A stretch of DNA of 64,000 nucleotides from TMED23 sp964643045 (GCA_964643045.1 CAZXSC010000002.1:33688-97687); one strand, 5' to 3'; numbered from the stretch's first letter, positions 1-9,334 are shown. Translations and numbers: made by a program. Notes: generated by a model not told the origin, from the letters alone.

Positions 1-1010
1 CCGATACAGCAACCGTTGTTCAGCTGTGTTTAAACGCAGGAGCAACAATGCTTGGTAAAGTAATTTGTGACGAATTTTTTTATAGTTTCATTGGTGAAAA
101 TGCTCATTACGGCACCCCGGTAAATAGCGCCGCTCCGGGCTGCATTCCCGGCGGTTCCTCGTCTGGTTCCGCAGCATCTGTTGCTGCAGGAATATGCGAC
201 TTTTCGTTGGGAAGTGACACGGGTGGCTCGGTCCGAATTCCGGCAGCATTTTGCGGTCTATTTGGATTACGGCCAACATTCGGGCGCCTCAATCTCAAAG
301 GAGCGACGGCAATGGCTCCAAGCTTTGATACGGCTGGTTGGATTGCAAAGGATCCAGATGTTTTTTTAAAATTGGGACCCATACTTTTAAACCACGATTC
401 AGTTAAAGCAAAAGTTGAACATGTGCGACTGGCTAATTTTGCATTCGATCTTTCGGATGATGAAGTCTCTGTGCCATTAAAAACCTGGTTGGATACAAAC
501 AATAACGACTTATCCTTAACTAGTCCTATTGAAGAATTACCCTGCGGTATCACACTCCACGGTGCGAGAGAAACATTTCGTGTCATCCAAGCATGGGAAG
601 TTTGGCAGACATTCGGACCCTGGATTACAAAAGCAGAGCCAAACTTCGGTCCCGGTGTCAAAGAACGCATGGATATCGCTAGAACGGTAACCAAAGTGGA
701 CCTAAGAGACAAAATATCAAATAGAAAACGAATCAATGCCGCTTTAAATGAACTAATACCCCGAGGTACAGTCTTAGCTCTACCCGTCACCGCCTCACTG
801 CCTGTGAAAGTCAATACAAAGCCGGAAATTTTAGATGCCTATCGAGCTAAAACACTTAGTTTAGTTTGTTTAGCCAGCCTTGCGGGTCTGCCGCAAATTT
901 CGGTACCAGTAACAAATTCAAATGGAATTCCGGTTAGTTTAGGATTAATTGGCTGGAAAGGCGGTGACGAAGCCCTGCTGTCAATAGCGTCAAACCTGAT
1001 TAAGAACTGA
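1..1010 (+). CDS. Amidase signature family protein, 5' end cut by the window edge
   Basis: C-terminal part of an amidase-signature hydrolase, which cleaves a C-N amide bond with a Ser-cisSer-Lys triad. The first ATG is at 48, but the same frame is open back to base 3 and reads as family sequence (DTATVVQLCLNAGAT), so the gene starts outside the window. The glycine/serine motif GGSSSGSAASVAAG and the nucleophile motif GSDTGGSVRIP are about 35 and 60 residues after that ATG. The catalytic Lys must lie in the missing part. The tail (LAGLPQISVPV) is also typical. The substrate cannot be told. It converges on a leftward oxygenase group and may belong to the same catabolic locus, which is inference. 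Confidence 0.88.
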   Translation, partial: DTATVVQLCLNAGATMLGKVICDEFFYSFIGENAHYGTPVNSAAPGCIPGGSSSGSAASVAAGICDFSLGSDTGGSVRIPAAFCGLFGLRPTFGRLNLKGATAMAPSFDTAGWIAKDPDVFLKLGPILLNHDSVKAKVEHVRLANFAFDLSDDEVSVPLKTWLDTNNNDLSLTSPIEELPCGITLHGARETFRVIQAWEVWQTFGPWITKAEPNFGPGVKERMDIARTVTKVDLRDKISNRKRINAALNELIPRGTVLALPVTASLPVKVNTKPEILDAYRAKTLSLVCLASLAGLPQISVPVTNSNGIPVSLGLIGWKGGDEALLSIASNLIKN

Positions 1011-1052
1011 TAATAGAGGTCATTTAGATCCGGTAATAAAAGTCAAATTTTC

Positions 1053-2198
1053 TCACAAGAGATTCTCAGACCAAGCGTCAAAACCATATACCCAGTCAGG
1101 ATTACCTGGTTTACGTAGCCATTCGTTTTCGTGGGACCCCCTTTGTATTCTACTTGCTCTTGGGATACGGGTCTTCTCATAATGCCTAAGAGCTTCACTC
1201 CATTTAGGATAAGTCTCGACGCACCGGGACAAAATTGCAGCATCCTCCAGTCCCATTGCTGCGCCTTGAGCCATGAATGGCACCATCGCGTGGCATGCAT
1301 CCCCTAATAACGTTATTCGTCCACGTGACCACTGATTCAATGGTTCTCGTTCATATAGTGCTGTTCGGTCAATTTCCGTAATTGAATTTAATACGGATCT
1401 TATATCTTTATGAAAACCTGAGAAATACTCACGTATTTTTTTACCGTCTCCCTTCATCGACCAGGACTCGCGAGTTTCTTCTTGTTCTGGCATGGAAGCA
1501 AATAAAAACAATTCCTTTCCCTTACTTATAGCATTTGTCACAACTTGACTTTCCGGCACCGGCCCCCACCATTTAACAAAATTTAAAACATCATATCCGC
1601 GCACTTGCTTGGCAGGTATAATCGTTCTGTAGGCCGACATTCCTGTGAAGATAGCTTTGTCAATCCCGAATAGGGACTCACGCACAACTGAGTGCACACC
1701 ATCCGCGCCAACAACGCCCCTCGCTTCAGCAATCGTTTTATCTTCAAATAATAATTGGACTTTATCTCCTACCTCACGAACAGAATTGAGTCTTTTGTTA
1801 AACTTGATGGTCTCGATTGGTATCGACGCTTTTAGGATAGCCATCAAATCAGCCCGATGAAGCATTAGCGGTGCCACTCCATATTGCTTGACTGCAGATT
1901 GCCCAAGCTCAATTCGAGAAGTCTCATCACCTGTGTCCCAGGTCCGGCTGATTCTGTAATTGGGGGTGTGGGATCTTTCCCTTATGGCATCGCCAACGCC
2001 AAGGCCGTCGAGTACTTTGACTGCATTGGGTGTCATGTTTATCGCAGCACCAACACGCCCAAAGGCTGGAGCCTGCTCATAGATCGTTGATCGAAGGCCA
2101 ATCCGCCGAAACGCTATAGCTGTAGCAAGTCCTCCTATGCCCGCTCCTATAATTGCGACCACACCCTCTAGATCGGATTCTTCTTGTTTGACTACCAC
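1053..2198 (-). CDS. FAD-dependent aromatic/heterocycle monooxygenase, NicC/salicylate hydroxylase-like
   Basis: Flavoprotein monooxygenase of the PHBH/salicylate hydroxylase group, which hydroxylates an aromatic or heteroaromatic ring using NAD(P)H and O2. Visible motifs are the N-terminal dinucleotide fold AIIGAGIGGLATAIAF, the DG motif GADGVHSVVRE and the GD motif LLGDACHAMVPFMAQGAAMG. The segment YEQAPAFGRVGAAI and the C-terminal NPDWVYGFD resemble 6-hydroxynicotinate 3-monooxygenase (NicC) as I recall it, though the true substrate is unknown. The frame is open to a TTG at 2246; I prefer the GTG at 2198, which has AGGA six bases before it and puts the FAD fold near the N-terminus (381 residues). 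Probably co-transcribed with the oxygenase and carrier upstream of it. Confidence 0.85.
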   Translation of the reverse strand: MVVKQEESDLEGVVAIIGAGIGGLATAIAFRRIGLRSTIYEQAPAFGRVGAAINMTPNAVKVLDGLGVGDAIRERSHTPNYRISRTWDTGDETSRIELGQSAVKQYGVAPLMLHRADLMAILKASIPIETIKFNKRLNSVREVGDKVQLLFEDKTIAEARGVVGADGVHSVVRESLFGIDKAIFTGMSAYRTIIPAKQVRGYDVLNFVKWWGPVPESQVVTNAISKGKELFLFASMPEQEETRESWSMKGDGKKIREYFSGFHKDIRSVLNSITEIDRTALYEREPLNQWSRGRITLLGDACHAMVPFMAQGAAMGLEDAAILSRCVETYPKWSEALRHYEKTRIPRASRIQRGSHENEWLRKPGNPDWVYGFDAWSENLL

Positions 2199-2265
2199 GA
2201 TCGTTCCTAAATTTTTTGTTATTTCCCCAGCCGATATCAAGCACAATTCGGCATTCTAATTAACT

Positions 2266-3198
2266 TTATTCGGAAAACTTTAAACTCGCCTCTATCCGCT
2301 CTTTGATATGCTCTCCAGCCGTTGTATCCGTAAATTTTGGTGGATTAGATTTGCTCTGACAACTAGGCAATACACTAACAGGTGTAGCGTTATCTGGATC
2401 AACAAAAAAAGCAATTGAGTAACGATCGGTGGTCTTAACCTCTTGCTTTGTACGCGGTCTAACTCGATGCAATGTCGAACAATATTTTTCATTCGTCCAA
2501 CGAGAAAGCAAATCACCCGTATTGATTATTACCGTATCAGGGACGTAAATCGCCTGATGCCACGTTCCATCTTTGCTTTTAACTTCCAACCCACCAACAT
2601 CATCTTGATAAAGCAACGTAACCGTGCCGTAATCGGTATGCGCTCCCGCGCCTAATTGACCTTCTTCAGGGTTTTGATCGACAACTGGATAATGCAAATA
2701 CCTAAGCGTTATCACCTCCCCCGAGTGACAATTCCGGAAAAAATTCAACGGGAGATCAAGCGCTTCGGCAAAAGCTTCCATAACTGTGTTCGCGTCATCT
2801 AAACTTTTGTTAAACAACTCAATAGCGACATTTCGATACTCATTTGAAGGCCAATTACGCCCTTCCCTCACGGATCTTGGAATATCACGCATGGTAAATG
2901 CCTCTTTGAGGTCCGCTGGCTTACTTTGATCAAGCTTCTCAGATGCAAATCCTTGAAAGCCATGATTATTATCAGCCCCTTGATAGGCAAAGTGGTTTTT
3001 TTCATCTAAAGGCTGATTAAAAAACTCGGCTGCACATTGAAAAGCTCTTAATTTTAGCCCATTACCGACGCTAAGGTTTTTAGCATACATAAAACCAATT
3101 TGGGACGCACAGCGATCCACTTCAGCTATAATTTCCTGCCGACGAATTCTACTATCAGCATAGAAACCCTCAAAATCAATAATCGGAATTGGGGACAT
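2266..3198 (-). CDS. 2-oxoglutarate/Fe(II)-dependent oxygenase, isopenicillin-N-synthase-like
   Basis: Non-haem iron oxygenase with the two-domain DIOX_N/2OG-FeII_Oxy layout; about 310 residues, the usual length. The N-terminus has the typical PIPIIDFEGF strand. The iron ligands are visible as HTD in GAGAHTDYGTVTLL and the distal His in STLHRV; the 2-oxoglutarate-binding RxS is RYSIAFF. It likely hydroxylates or oxidises a small molecule in the cytoplasm. The ATG at 3198 is chosen because GAGGG lies four bases before it; a TTG directly upstream is less likely. It sits between the FAD monooxygenase and the BT1-like carrier, all leftward with short gaps, so a joint catabolic pathway is plausible. 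Confidence 0.88.
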   Translation of the reverse strand: MSPIPIIDFEGFYADSRIRRQEIIAEVDRCASQIGFMYAKNLSVGNGLKLRAFQCAAEFFNQPLDEKNHFAYQGADNNHGFQGFASEKLDQSKPADLKEAFTMRDIPRSVREGRNWPSNEYRNVAIELFNKSLDDANTVMEAFAEALDLPLNFFRNCHSGEVITLRYLHYPVVDQNPEEGQLGAGAHTDYGTVTLLYQDDVGGLEVKSKDGTWHQAIYVPDTVIINTGDLLSRWTNEKYCSTLHRVRPRTKQEVKTTDRYSIAFFVDPDNATPVSVLPSCQSKSNPPKFTDTTAGEHIKERIEASLKFSE

Positions 3199-3215
3199 CA
3201 AACCCTCTAAAAACG

Positions 3216-4826
3216 TTAATCATTAGTGTGTAGCTTGCTTCGCTGGATCAAAAATACCGAACCAAGTGGCACAGCCAGTGTTATCACGGCAACCGTTATC
3301 AAAAGTATCCCAAGTTCAGTATAATTTGCTGTAGATACAATCTCATTCGTAACCTTATCTTTTACTACTCTGGTGATGACAAAGATCTCGTTGAGGTATT
3401 TTGTAAAAAGCGCGCTTGCCGAGAGCGCTAAATTTGTAAAGGATGCAAAAACAGCAAAAAATGTTGCCTTCATATTTGAAGGAGCATTTTTTGCTATCCA
3501 GGCCAAAAGAGGTATCATTGCAACTTGGCCCAAAGGCGATTCGAGCGCAGTATTAATTATTGCAATAAACTTCGCATCCACTATCCCGGCTGAAATTGAT
3601 GCTGTCCAAATATGAAAACCATAATACATTCCAATACTCGGCAAGAATAAAACGGCTCCCGCTACTGATAAGACAACGATTACCCGTGCGATGGAGTTGC
3701 GAGCAATAAAGGGTCGGAGAAGAATGATACCTGCCAAAGTTAATATGGACGATAAGAGTGATAAGACCGAAAAAAATTGTTCATTGAATCCAAGTTCGTC
3801 AATTTCAAACCAGCTTAAACCTGGTCCTGGACTAGGCATTGCCCTAAAAACAAAAATAATAACAGCGGTTCCAACGATCATCAGCCTCTGGGTTTCCGGG
3901 AGCTCTTTAATTAAACGGCTCATTAGGAAAAGGATAATCACGACCGAGCCTAAGAAAACTATCTCTTGTGCGAACGGCACGTTGAATGAACCTACACTCA
4001 CTGAAAAAATAACAAAAATTAGGCTCCCAATTAAGATAGTCCAGTTTACTGCAGGACGTTCACTTCCGACATTAAATTCCGTCGAGGAAGCGCCCCGCTC
4101 GCGAAGGATACGCTGCCTGCGTTTTTTTAAATAATTCGCTAGGAATACTCCCAGGACAGATACAAGGGGAATCACCAGGGCATACAAATAAATATTAGCG
4201 TAGAGTTGGATTCTTTCCCGTTCGGCCAGGTTTTCAACGCCTTGAAATAAAATTACATTGGCAAGTGCGACAAGAACCGTGCCGCCAATGATTGCAAATC
4301 GTCCAAGGGTTTGCATGGTTGTGTGCATTTCTTTAATTGCTTCTTGACCAAACTTATGTCCTTTCTCGTCTTCTAGGGGTACTGCCTCGACTGTCATGGC
4401 ATCTGCTACAACATCTTGAATGACATAACCAACTGGAGACAGGATAACGCTCAGAATAAACCAAATTTCAGCCGGCAACACCTTCGCCATAGATCCAGTA
4501 TGTGCAATCAGACCGTACATAATAAGAAGGCTTACCGCGATTATTGACGCTCCAAAATAAACCAAATAGTTTTTATGTTTCCAGATGAGGTCCACAATAT
4601 GACCAAGAGGCATCTTCAGCGCCCATGGAAGGCCGGCCCAAAAACCAAGACCTACTAGAAAGGCTGCGCTCAGATTCAAATACTCTTTTATAAAAAAAGT
4701 ACCCACTATGCCAGTAAGCCCGGCTATACCCGCCGCAACATAGACCATAAGTGGCGGAAGGTAGCTCCACTTGAATTCTTTTATCAAACCCAGTACCGTC
4801 TCTTTTAAATAGCCTGACGTAGTCAT
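3216..4826 (-). CDS. Membrane carrier of the folate-biopterin transporter (BT1) type
   Basis: Polytopic membrane protein of about 536 residues with roughly twelve hydrophobic segments. Features of the BT1 branch of the major facilitator superfamily are seen: FFIKEYLNLSAA after the first helix, GLPWALKMPLGHIVDLIW, and DVVADAMTVEAVP in the fourth or fifth helix region. Known members carry folates, pterins or other small organics; bacterial substrates are mostly undefined. The frame opens at a TTG (4844), but the ATG at 4826 has GGTGGG just before it and is preferred. First gene of a leftward group with the two oxygenases, so it may import their substrate (inference). A generic MFS carrier is the alternative. 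Confidence 0.7.
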   Translation of the reverse strand: MTTSGYLKETVLGLIKEFKWSYLPPLMVYVAAGIAGLTGIVGTFFIKEYLNLSAAFLVGLGFWAGLPWALKMPLGHIVDLIWKHKNYLVYFGASIIAVSLLIMYGLIAHTGSMAKVLPAEIWFILSVILSPVGYVIQDVVADAMTVEAVPLEDEKGHKFGQEAIKEMHTTMQTLGRFAIIGGTVLVALANVILFQGVENLAERERIQLYANIYLYALVIPLVSVLGVFLANYLKKRRQRILRERGASSTEFNVGSERPAVNWTILIGSLIFVIFSVSVGSFNVPFAQEIVFLGSVVIILFLMSRLIKELPETQRLMIVGTAVIIFVFRAMPSPGPGLSWFEIDELGFNEQFFSVLSLLSSILTLAGIILLRPFIARNSIARVIVVLSVAGAVLFLPSIGMYYGFHIWTASISAGIVDAKFIAIINTALESPLGQVAMIPLLAWIAKNAPSNMKATFFAVFASFTNLALSASALFTKYLNEIFVITRVVKDKVTNEIVSTANYTELGILLITVAVITLAVPLGSVFLIQRSKLHTND

Positions 4827-5043
4827 GTGCCCACCATGAGCCAATTTCTAAAAATTGGGTGATTATAAAGACCTAATCCAAGTTTATCTATTCTATCCAA
4901 AATAGCAAAGCTGTTGATGTACAAGTGAACGGATAAGACAACAAACGCGGGTTTATAAGTAAAGGTAATTTTTTAAATCGGCGATTGTCTCGCCGGCACC
5001 TTTTGCTTAATTTAGTTCAAAAGTATTAGCGAGGAGGGCTCGA

Positions 5044-5508
5044 TTGAAAAATCTAAATTCAGATATGAAACAAATAATAAAGGGTACTATCCTTTGTTTT
5101 GCAGCCACCGTTAATCAAGATGGCAGCCCTAACCTCTCACCCAAAAGTACCCTGAAAGTTTTCGATGATCAGCACCTAATGTTCGCCAATATTGCATCAC
5201 CCAGGACCGTTTCTAATCTAAAAAGAGACTCCCGAATCGAAATCAATTGTGTCGATATTTTTTCCCGGCGAGGATACCGGTTTAAAGGTAAAGGTATTGT
5301 CCATTCACCGGGCACTCAAATTCATGATGATCTACTTCATGAGATTAAAAAAGAACATGGCGAATGCATTCCTGTTCTCGATGCGGTCCTTATCGAGGTT
5401 CTTGAAGCCAAACCGGTCCTCTCGCCAGCGTACAGTTTTATCGAAGACGTGACTGAAGAGCGTATGCGCGATACGTACATGCGCAAGTATAATGTTAAGC
5501 GCCAATGA
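5044..5508 (+). CDS. Pyridoxamine 5'-phosphate oxidase-fold flavin-binding protein
   Basis: A 154-residue protein of the split-barrel PPOX family. The segment ILCFAATVNQDGSPNLSPKS followed by LMFANIASPRTVSNL and RIEINCVD is typical of general stress/FMN-binding PPOX relatives that bind FMN or F420-like cofactors. True pyridoxine-phosphate oxidases are longer and differ at the substrate loop, so vitamin B6 synthesis is not claimed. The start is TTG at 5044, supported by GGAGGG five bases upstream; the next ATG (5065) lacks such a site. It ends about 40 bases before ung and may be co-transcribed with it. Confidence 0.8.
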   Translation: MKNLNSDMKQIIKGTILCFAATVNQDGSPNLSPKSTLKVFDDQHLMFANIASPRTVSNLKRDSRIEINCVDIFSRRGYRFKGKGIVHSPGTQIHDDLLHEIKKEHGECIPVLDAVLIEVLEAKPVLSPAYSFIEDVTEERMRDTYMRKYNVKRQ

Positions 5509-5549
5509 GCGAATTTTGAACCTGATCAGGAAAAAAGCGATTTTGTGTT

Positions 5550-6224
5550 ATGGCTGAGGTAAAAATAGAAGAAAGTTGGAAAAACCGACTTGAGGAGCAA
5601 TTTAGAGCACCCCATATGGCCGCGCTCAGCAAGTTTTTGCGAAAAGAAAAAGCAGCCGGTAGAGCAATTTATCCCCCAGGTGGTAAAATATTTAACGCTT
5701 TCAACCTCACCAATTTTAGCTCAGTAAAAATTATTATATTGGGACAGGATCCCTACCACGGGCCAAATCAAGCGAATGGATTAAGCTTCTCGGTTGAGTT
5801 GGGTGTCACTCCGCCCCCATCGCTGCAAAATATTTTTAAAGAATTGCGGTCTGACCTTGGAATTGAACATCCGGGTCACGGCGATCTAACAGGGTGGGCA
5901 CGGCAAGGTGTATTATTATTAAACGCCTGTCTAACCGTCGAGAATGGCCTACCAAATTCTCACCAAGGTAAAGGTTGGGAAGAATTTACGAATGCTGTGC
6001 TCTCTAGGGTGAATGATGAAAAACAAAATGTCGTATTTATACTCTGGGGCCGTAAGGCACAAGAAAAGGCGAGATTTGTCAATTCGGAGAGACATCTAGT
6101 GATCAGGAGCGCGCATCCGTCACCATTATCAGCCCATAACGGTTTCTTTGGCTCTAAACCGTTTTCTAAAGCTAATTCATATTTAGAAAAAAATGGACTA
6201 TCGAAAATAAACTGGAAATTATAG
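5550..6224 (+). CDS. ung: Uracil-DNA glycosylase
   Basis: Family 1 uracil-DNA glycosylase, which removes uracil from DNA as the first step of base-excision repair. The water-activating motif GQDPYHGPNQANGLSFSV and the C-terminal HPSPLSAHNGFFG loop are both intact, as is the TGWARQGVLLLNACLTVE stretch. At 224 residues it has the standard length of bacterial Ung. It follows the PPOX gene closely on the same strand and precedes ald by about 130 bases. Confidence 0.97.
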   Translation: MAEVKIEESWKNRLEEQFRAPHMAALSKFLRKEKAAGRAIYPPGGKIFNAFNLTNFSSVKIIILGQDPYHGPNQANGLSFSVELGVTPPPSLQNIFKELRSDLGIEHPGHGDLTGWARQGVLLLNACLTVENGLPNSHQGKGWEEFTNAVLSRVNDEKQNVVFILWGRKAQEKARFVNSERHLVIRSAHPSPLSAHNGFFGSKPFSKANSYLEKNGLSKINWKL

Positions 6225-6355
6225 GGGGAAATAATTATAGCGAAAGCTAATTTAAGTCATGGTAGTATATTTGTGGCTAAGTGATAATTTGCAATGACGT
6301 TCTTCGCGATTTTAAACTATTTTAAGGATAGTATAAAAAATAAGAAAGTAAGGTG

Positions 6356-7468
6356 ATGAAAGTTGGGATTCCAAAAGAAACAAAAATAAAAGAATACAGA
6401 GTTGGGCTAACTCCAGACAGTGTTCTCCAATTTTCCAAACATGGACACCAAATACTCGTAGAAACTGGAGCGGGAATGGGCCTTAACCTCTCCAACGAAG
6501 ACTACTTAGCGGCGGGCGCCAAAATAGTTAATAGTGCGGAAGAAATCTTTGCCAAATCCGAGTTGATCATCAAAGTGAAAGAGCCGCAAAAATATGAGAG
6601 AAAAATGTTGCGGGAGAACCAAATCTTATTCACTTTTCTCCACCTTGCTCCTGATCCCGGCCAAACCAAAGATCTTCTCGATAGCGGTGCCATTTGTATA
6701 GCTTATGAAACAGTCACCAATTCCAATCAGCAGTTGCCATTGCTAACACCGATGTCTCAAGTGGCTGGCCGATTATCAGTCCAAGCGGGGGCAAGCTGTC
6801 TGGAAAAAGAGGCTGGTGGCAAAGGTAAATTGTTAGGTGGCGTCCCAGGCGTTCCGCCTGCAAAGGTAACCATTCTTGGTGGAGGCACGGTCGGGGAACA
6901 TGCTATTGTAATGGCGCTGGGATTAGGTGCCGACGTTACAGTCCTAGACAACAATGCAGACGTCTTGGCACGACTTGAACAAAGATATAGCCCCGCACTA
7001 AAAACTGTCTATTCAAACAATACCTCAATTGAAAATCACGTCATGAACTCCGATCTGGTGATTGGAGCCGTTTTAATCGCTGGGGCTCAGGCGCCCAAGC
7101 TAATATCCAGGGATATGATTAAGACAATGGACAAAGGCTCAGTATTAGTTGACGTAGCGATTGACCAAGGTGGATGTTTTGAGACTTCAAAACCTACTAC
7201 CCATGATGATCCCACATACCTAATAGACGATATAGTCCATTATTGTGTTACCAATATGCCCGGTGCTGTCCCCCTCACTTCAACCTACGCTTTGAACAAT
7301 GTAACGACACCCTTTGGTATCGCACTTGCAAATAAAGGGTACAGACAAGCGTTAATAGATGATCCGCATCTTAGGAACGGGCTCAATATCTGCAACGGAC
7401 ATGTCACCAATGAGGCTGTCGCAAATTCATTAGGGTTCAATTACTTTGACCCAAAGAACATTTTCTAA
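6356..7468 (+). CDS. ald: Alanine dehydrogenase
   Basis: NAD-dependent alanine dehydrogenase, reversible oxidative deamination of L-alanine to pyruvate and ammonia; about 370 residues, normal for the family. The N-terminus MKVGIPKETK, the substrate-binding Lys in IIKVKEP, the catalytic His in FTFLHLAPD, and the NAD-binding glycine motif VTILGGGTVGEHA are all visible, as is NMPGAVPLTSTYALNN near the end. GTG (6353) and ATG (6356) are adjacent; the ATG fits the conserved N-terminus. The gene faces the dienelactone-hydrolase-like gene with only two bases between their stop codons. Confidence 0.95.
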   Translation: MKVGIPKETKIKEYRVGLTPDSVLQFSKHGHQILVETGAGMGLNLSNEDYLAAGAKIVNSAEEIFAKSELIIKVKEPQKYERKMLRENQILFTFLHLAPDPGQTKDLLDSGAICIAYETVTNSNQQLPLLTPMSQVAGRLSVQAGASCLEKEAGGKGKLLGGVPGVPPAKVTILGGGTVGEHAIVMALGLGADVTVLDNNADVLARLEQRYSPALKTVYSNNTSIENHVMNSDLVIGAVLIAGAQAPKLISRDMIKTMDKGSVLVDVAIDQGGCFETSKPTTHDDPTYLIDDIVHYCVTNMPGAVPLTSTYALNNVTTPFGIALANKGYRQALIDDPHLRNGLNICNGHVTNEAVANSLGFNYFDPKNIF

Positions 7469-7470
7469 TG

Positions 7471-8373
7471 TCAATTCATATATTTAGCTAAAAAGTTGTT
7501 CACTTCCAATACGGATCGTTCGAAAGCTTTTTTTTGGAAAGCTTTTGGAAACTTCCCGATAGCAGGGTGAAATTTCTCCCGATAGCGGCCTAATTCATCA
7601 AACTTTCTATAAGCGCCTTCAAACCCCAGAATTTTGATGGGCGCAGGAAAACCAGCGGATTTTAGCACTTTATATGCTTCATCAGATTCTAAAACGTCAT
7701 CCTTGCCATACAAAATCAGTATTGGTTGTTCTATTGGCCCAGTATGCTCCCACTGAGGTTTATCAATAACATATTTCAAATTTGGATAGAATGCGATCGT
7801 TGCTTTAAACCCGCCATTTGGTAAAGAAAGTCTTCGTGATACCTTGTGAACGAAAAGAGCCGCTGATCCACCCCAAGACCAGCCAATCATACCTATTTTG
7901 TCTTTCTTGATATTATTTTGCTTTGATAGCCAGATGTATCCTGCGGCTGCATCCATAGCTCTTTGTTTAGGGCTCACCTGTTGCCAATCTCTCATTATTT
8001 CGCCACGGCTACTATCGCTATCGTCAGTGGCATGTTCACACAAATGACCTCTTGTGCAATAATGATCGATAAAAAGAACTATAAATCCCTCCTTTGAAAT
8101 TTCTCTGGCCCACCAAAGCTGATATGGAAAAATTCCCCCAGCACCGTGAAGCGCGACAATCGCCGGGTGAGGCCCGGCATCTGAGGGTGTGAACAATAAA
8201 GCATCTAAATTTTTTCCGTCACCCAAAGACGCTCCATCTATTTTTATTTTTTTTCCAGCTGATACTGCTTCATCGTAAGCTTTAAACGAAACGGCTAAAG
8301 CAACATTAACAAAGGATGTCATCATCGCGCCAAAAATAAAAATAGCTATTAACAGTTGCGGTTTGATATGCAT
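7471..8373 (-). CDS. Exported dienelactone hydrolase-like alpha/beta hydrolase
   Basis: Alpha/beta hydrolase of about 300 residues. The upstream frame begins at 8409, but the ATG at 8373 has a GGGGGG ribosome-binding stretch and starts a clear signal peptide (basic MHIKPQ, hydrophobic core, ALA cleavage site), so a periplasmic location is likely. The oxyanion region VALHGAGG, the nucleophile elbow IGWSWGGS (Ser, where classical dienelactone hydrolases have Cys) and the acid site ILYGKDD are visible. At the expected catalytic His, the usual family pattern GAYHxF reads GAYRKFD, so the His is either replaced or supplied by EKFHPA about a dozen residues later. Substrate unknown. Confidence 0.8.
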   Translation of the reverse strand: MHIKPQLLIAIFIFGAMMTSFVNVALAVSFKAYDEAVSAGKKIKIDGASLGDGKNLDALLFTPSDAGPHPAIVALHGAGGIFPYQLWWAREISKEGFIVLFIDHYCTRGHLCEHATDDSDSSRGEIMRDWQQVSPKQRAMDAAAGYIWLSKQNNIKKDKIGMIGWSWGGSAALFVHKVSRRLSLPNGGFKATIAFYPNLKYVIDKPQWEHTGPIEQPILILYGKDDVLESDEAYKVLKSAGFPAPIKILGFEGAYRKFDELGRYREKFHPAIGKFPKAFQKKAFERSVLEVNNFLAKYMN

Positions 8374-8575
8374 ATTCCCCCCAATATTCGTGCCCATCTT
8401 GATTTTCAAGTGTTTAATTTATTAAATAAGCGTTTTCTCGTGGTAGTTTAATTCTCCACAACTAATTTACCATACCTAATATCCATTTGTATTTAAATTT
8501 ATGATCCGTTAGGAAGATGATACAAACATGATGCAACTATTGAATTAACCAGGAAAAAATTAATGATCCCGTTAA

Positions 8576-9334
8576 ATGAAGATACTCTTTAAAATGACTC
8601 ATCAAAGAAAGAATATCCTGCTTATAACAGGCCTTATTGCTCTTATTTGTAGTTTGTTTTTGTGGCCCCCTTCCACGGGTCTCAGTAGTGATAAAGCTCG
8701 CGGAGACAGGGGCAAACAAGGGCGACCACCAGATAGATATGCTTGTGATTCTGACACCAACGGTCATTGCATCTTTAAAGGGAAGCCTCACTCTAATGGC
8801 CTTAAGCCTGGCACAAACCAGGTTGTTGACAGAAATAATCGCTTTCTTTTTCTTATCGATGAGGTGGTTGCTGCCAATTCATCGGGCAGAACTCTACGAG
8901 CAAGTGGTCGACCTGCATTTGACGGTGATCATATGGTTAAGGCTTCCGTAGAAAATTTGAGTGCTGATGAAAAGGCTTTTCATAAAACAATGGCAATCAT
9001 GTTTCCTATCCGTAATGCATTGATGTACGACATAGCTGATTTAAGCCAAAGAAAGTGGGAGCTATTAGTAAAAGAGCTAGCAATTCGTAAAATAAAAGAT
9101 ACTACCTTTACTGGCGGTCCAACGCCACGGGACAACTACTATGGGAGGCAGGGGATATTTAACCTAGCAAAAAATGCACGTGGACGAGACATTCACCACG
9201 AAATTATGAAGTTTCTTGAAGAATCGGGTATATTTCTTCTGTGTCACCTCACGAGCATCGAATTTAATCAGAAACTTAAGGAGAGGCATCCCGAGGGGCA
9301 CGATCCGTGCGGAAAAACAAAAAATTCAAATTAA
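8576..9334 (+). CDS. Unrecognised exported or membrane-anchored protein
   Basis: A 252-residue protein I do not recognise. Residues about 14-33 form one hydrophobic segment (signal peptide or anchor) after a basic start, followed by a basic, Gly/Asp-rich stretch and four or so cysteines (YACDSDTNGHCIFKG near residue 60, LLCHLTS near 225, DPCGK at the end) that could form disulphides outside the membrane. The middle contains DGDHMVKASVENL and GGPTPRDNYYGRQGIF. No catalytic motif is clear. The start is uncertain: neither the ATG at 8576 nor the one at 8594 has a good ribosome-binding site. It stands alone between divergent and unrelated genes. Confidence 0.65.
   Translation: MKILFKMTHQRKNILLITGLIALICSLFLWPPSTGLSSDKARGDRGKQGRPPDRYACDSDTNGHCIFKGKPHSNGLKPGTNQVVDRNNRFLFLIDEVVAANSSGRTLRASGRPAFDGDHMVKASVENLSADEKAFHKTMAIMFPIRNALMYDIADLSQRKWELLVKELAIRKIKDTTFTGGPTPRDNYYGRQGIFNLAKNARGRDIHHEIMKFLEESGIFLLCHLTSIEFNQKLKERHPEGHDPCGKTKNSN

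Noticed and set aside
107..814. Long minus-strand frame (235 codons) within the amidase gene
   Set aside because: Antisense shadow of clear amidase-signature coding sequence; no family motif and no ribosome-binding site.
6238..6249. TAGC-GAAA-GCTA tetraloop hairpin after ung
   Set aside because: Four base pairs only; could be chance and lacks a terminator U-run.
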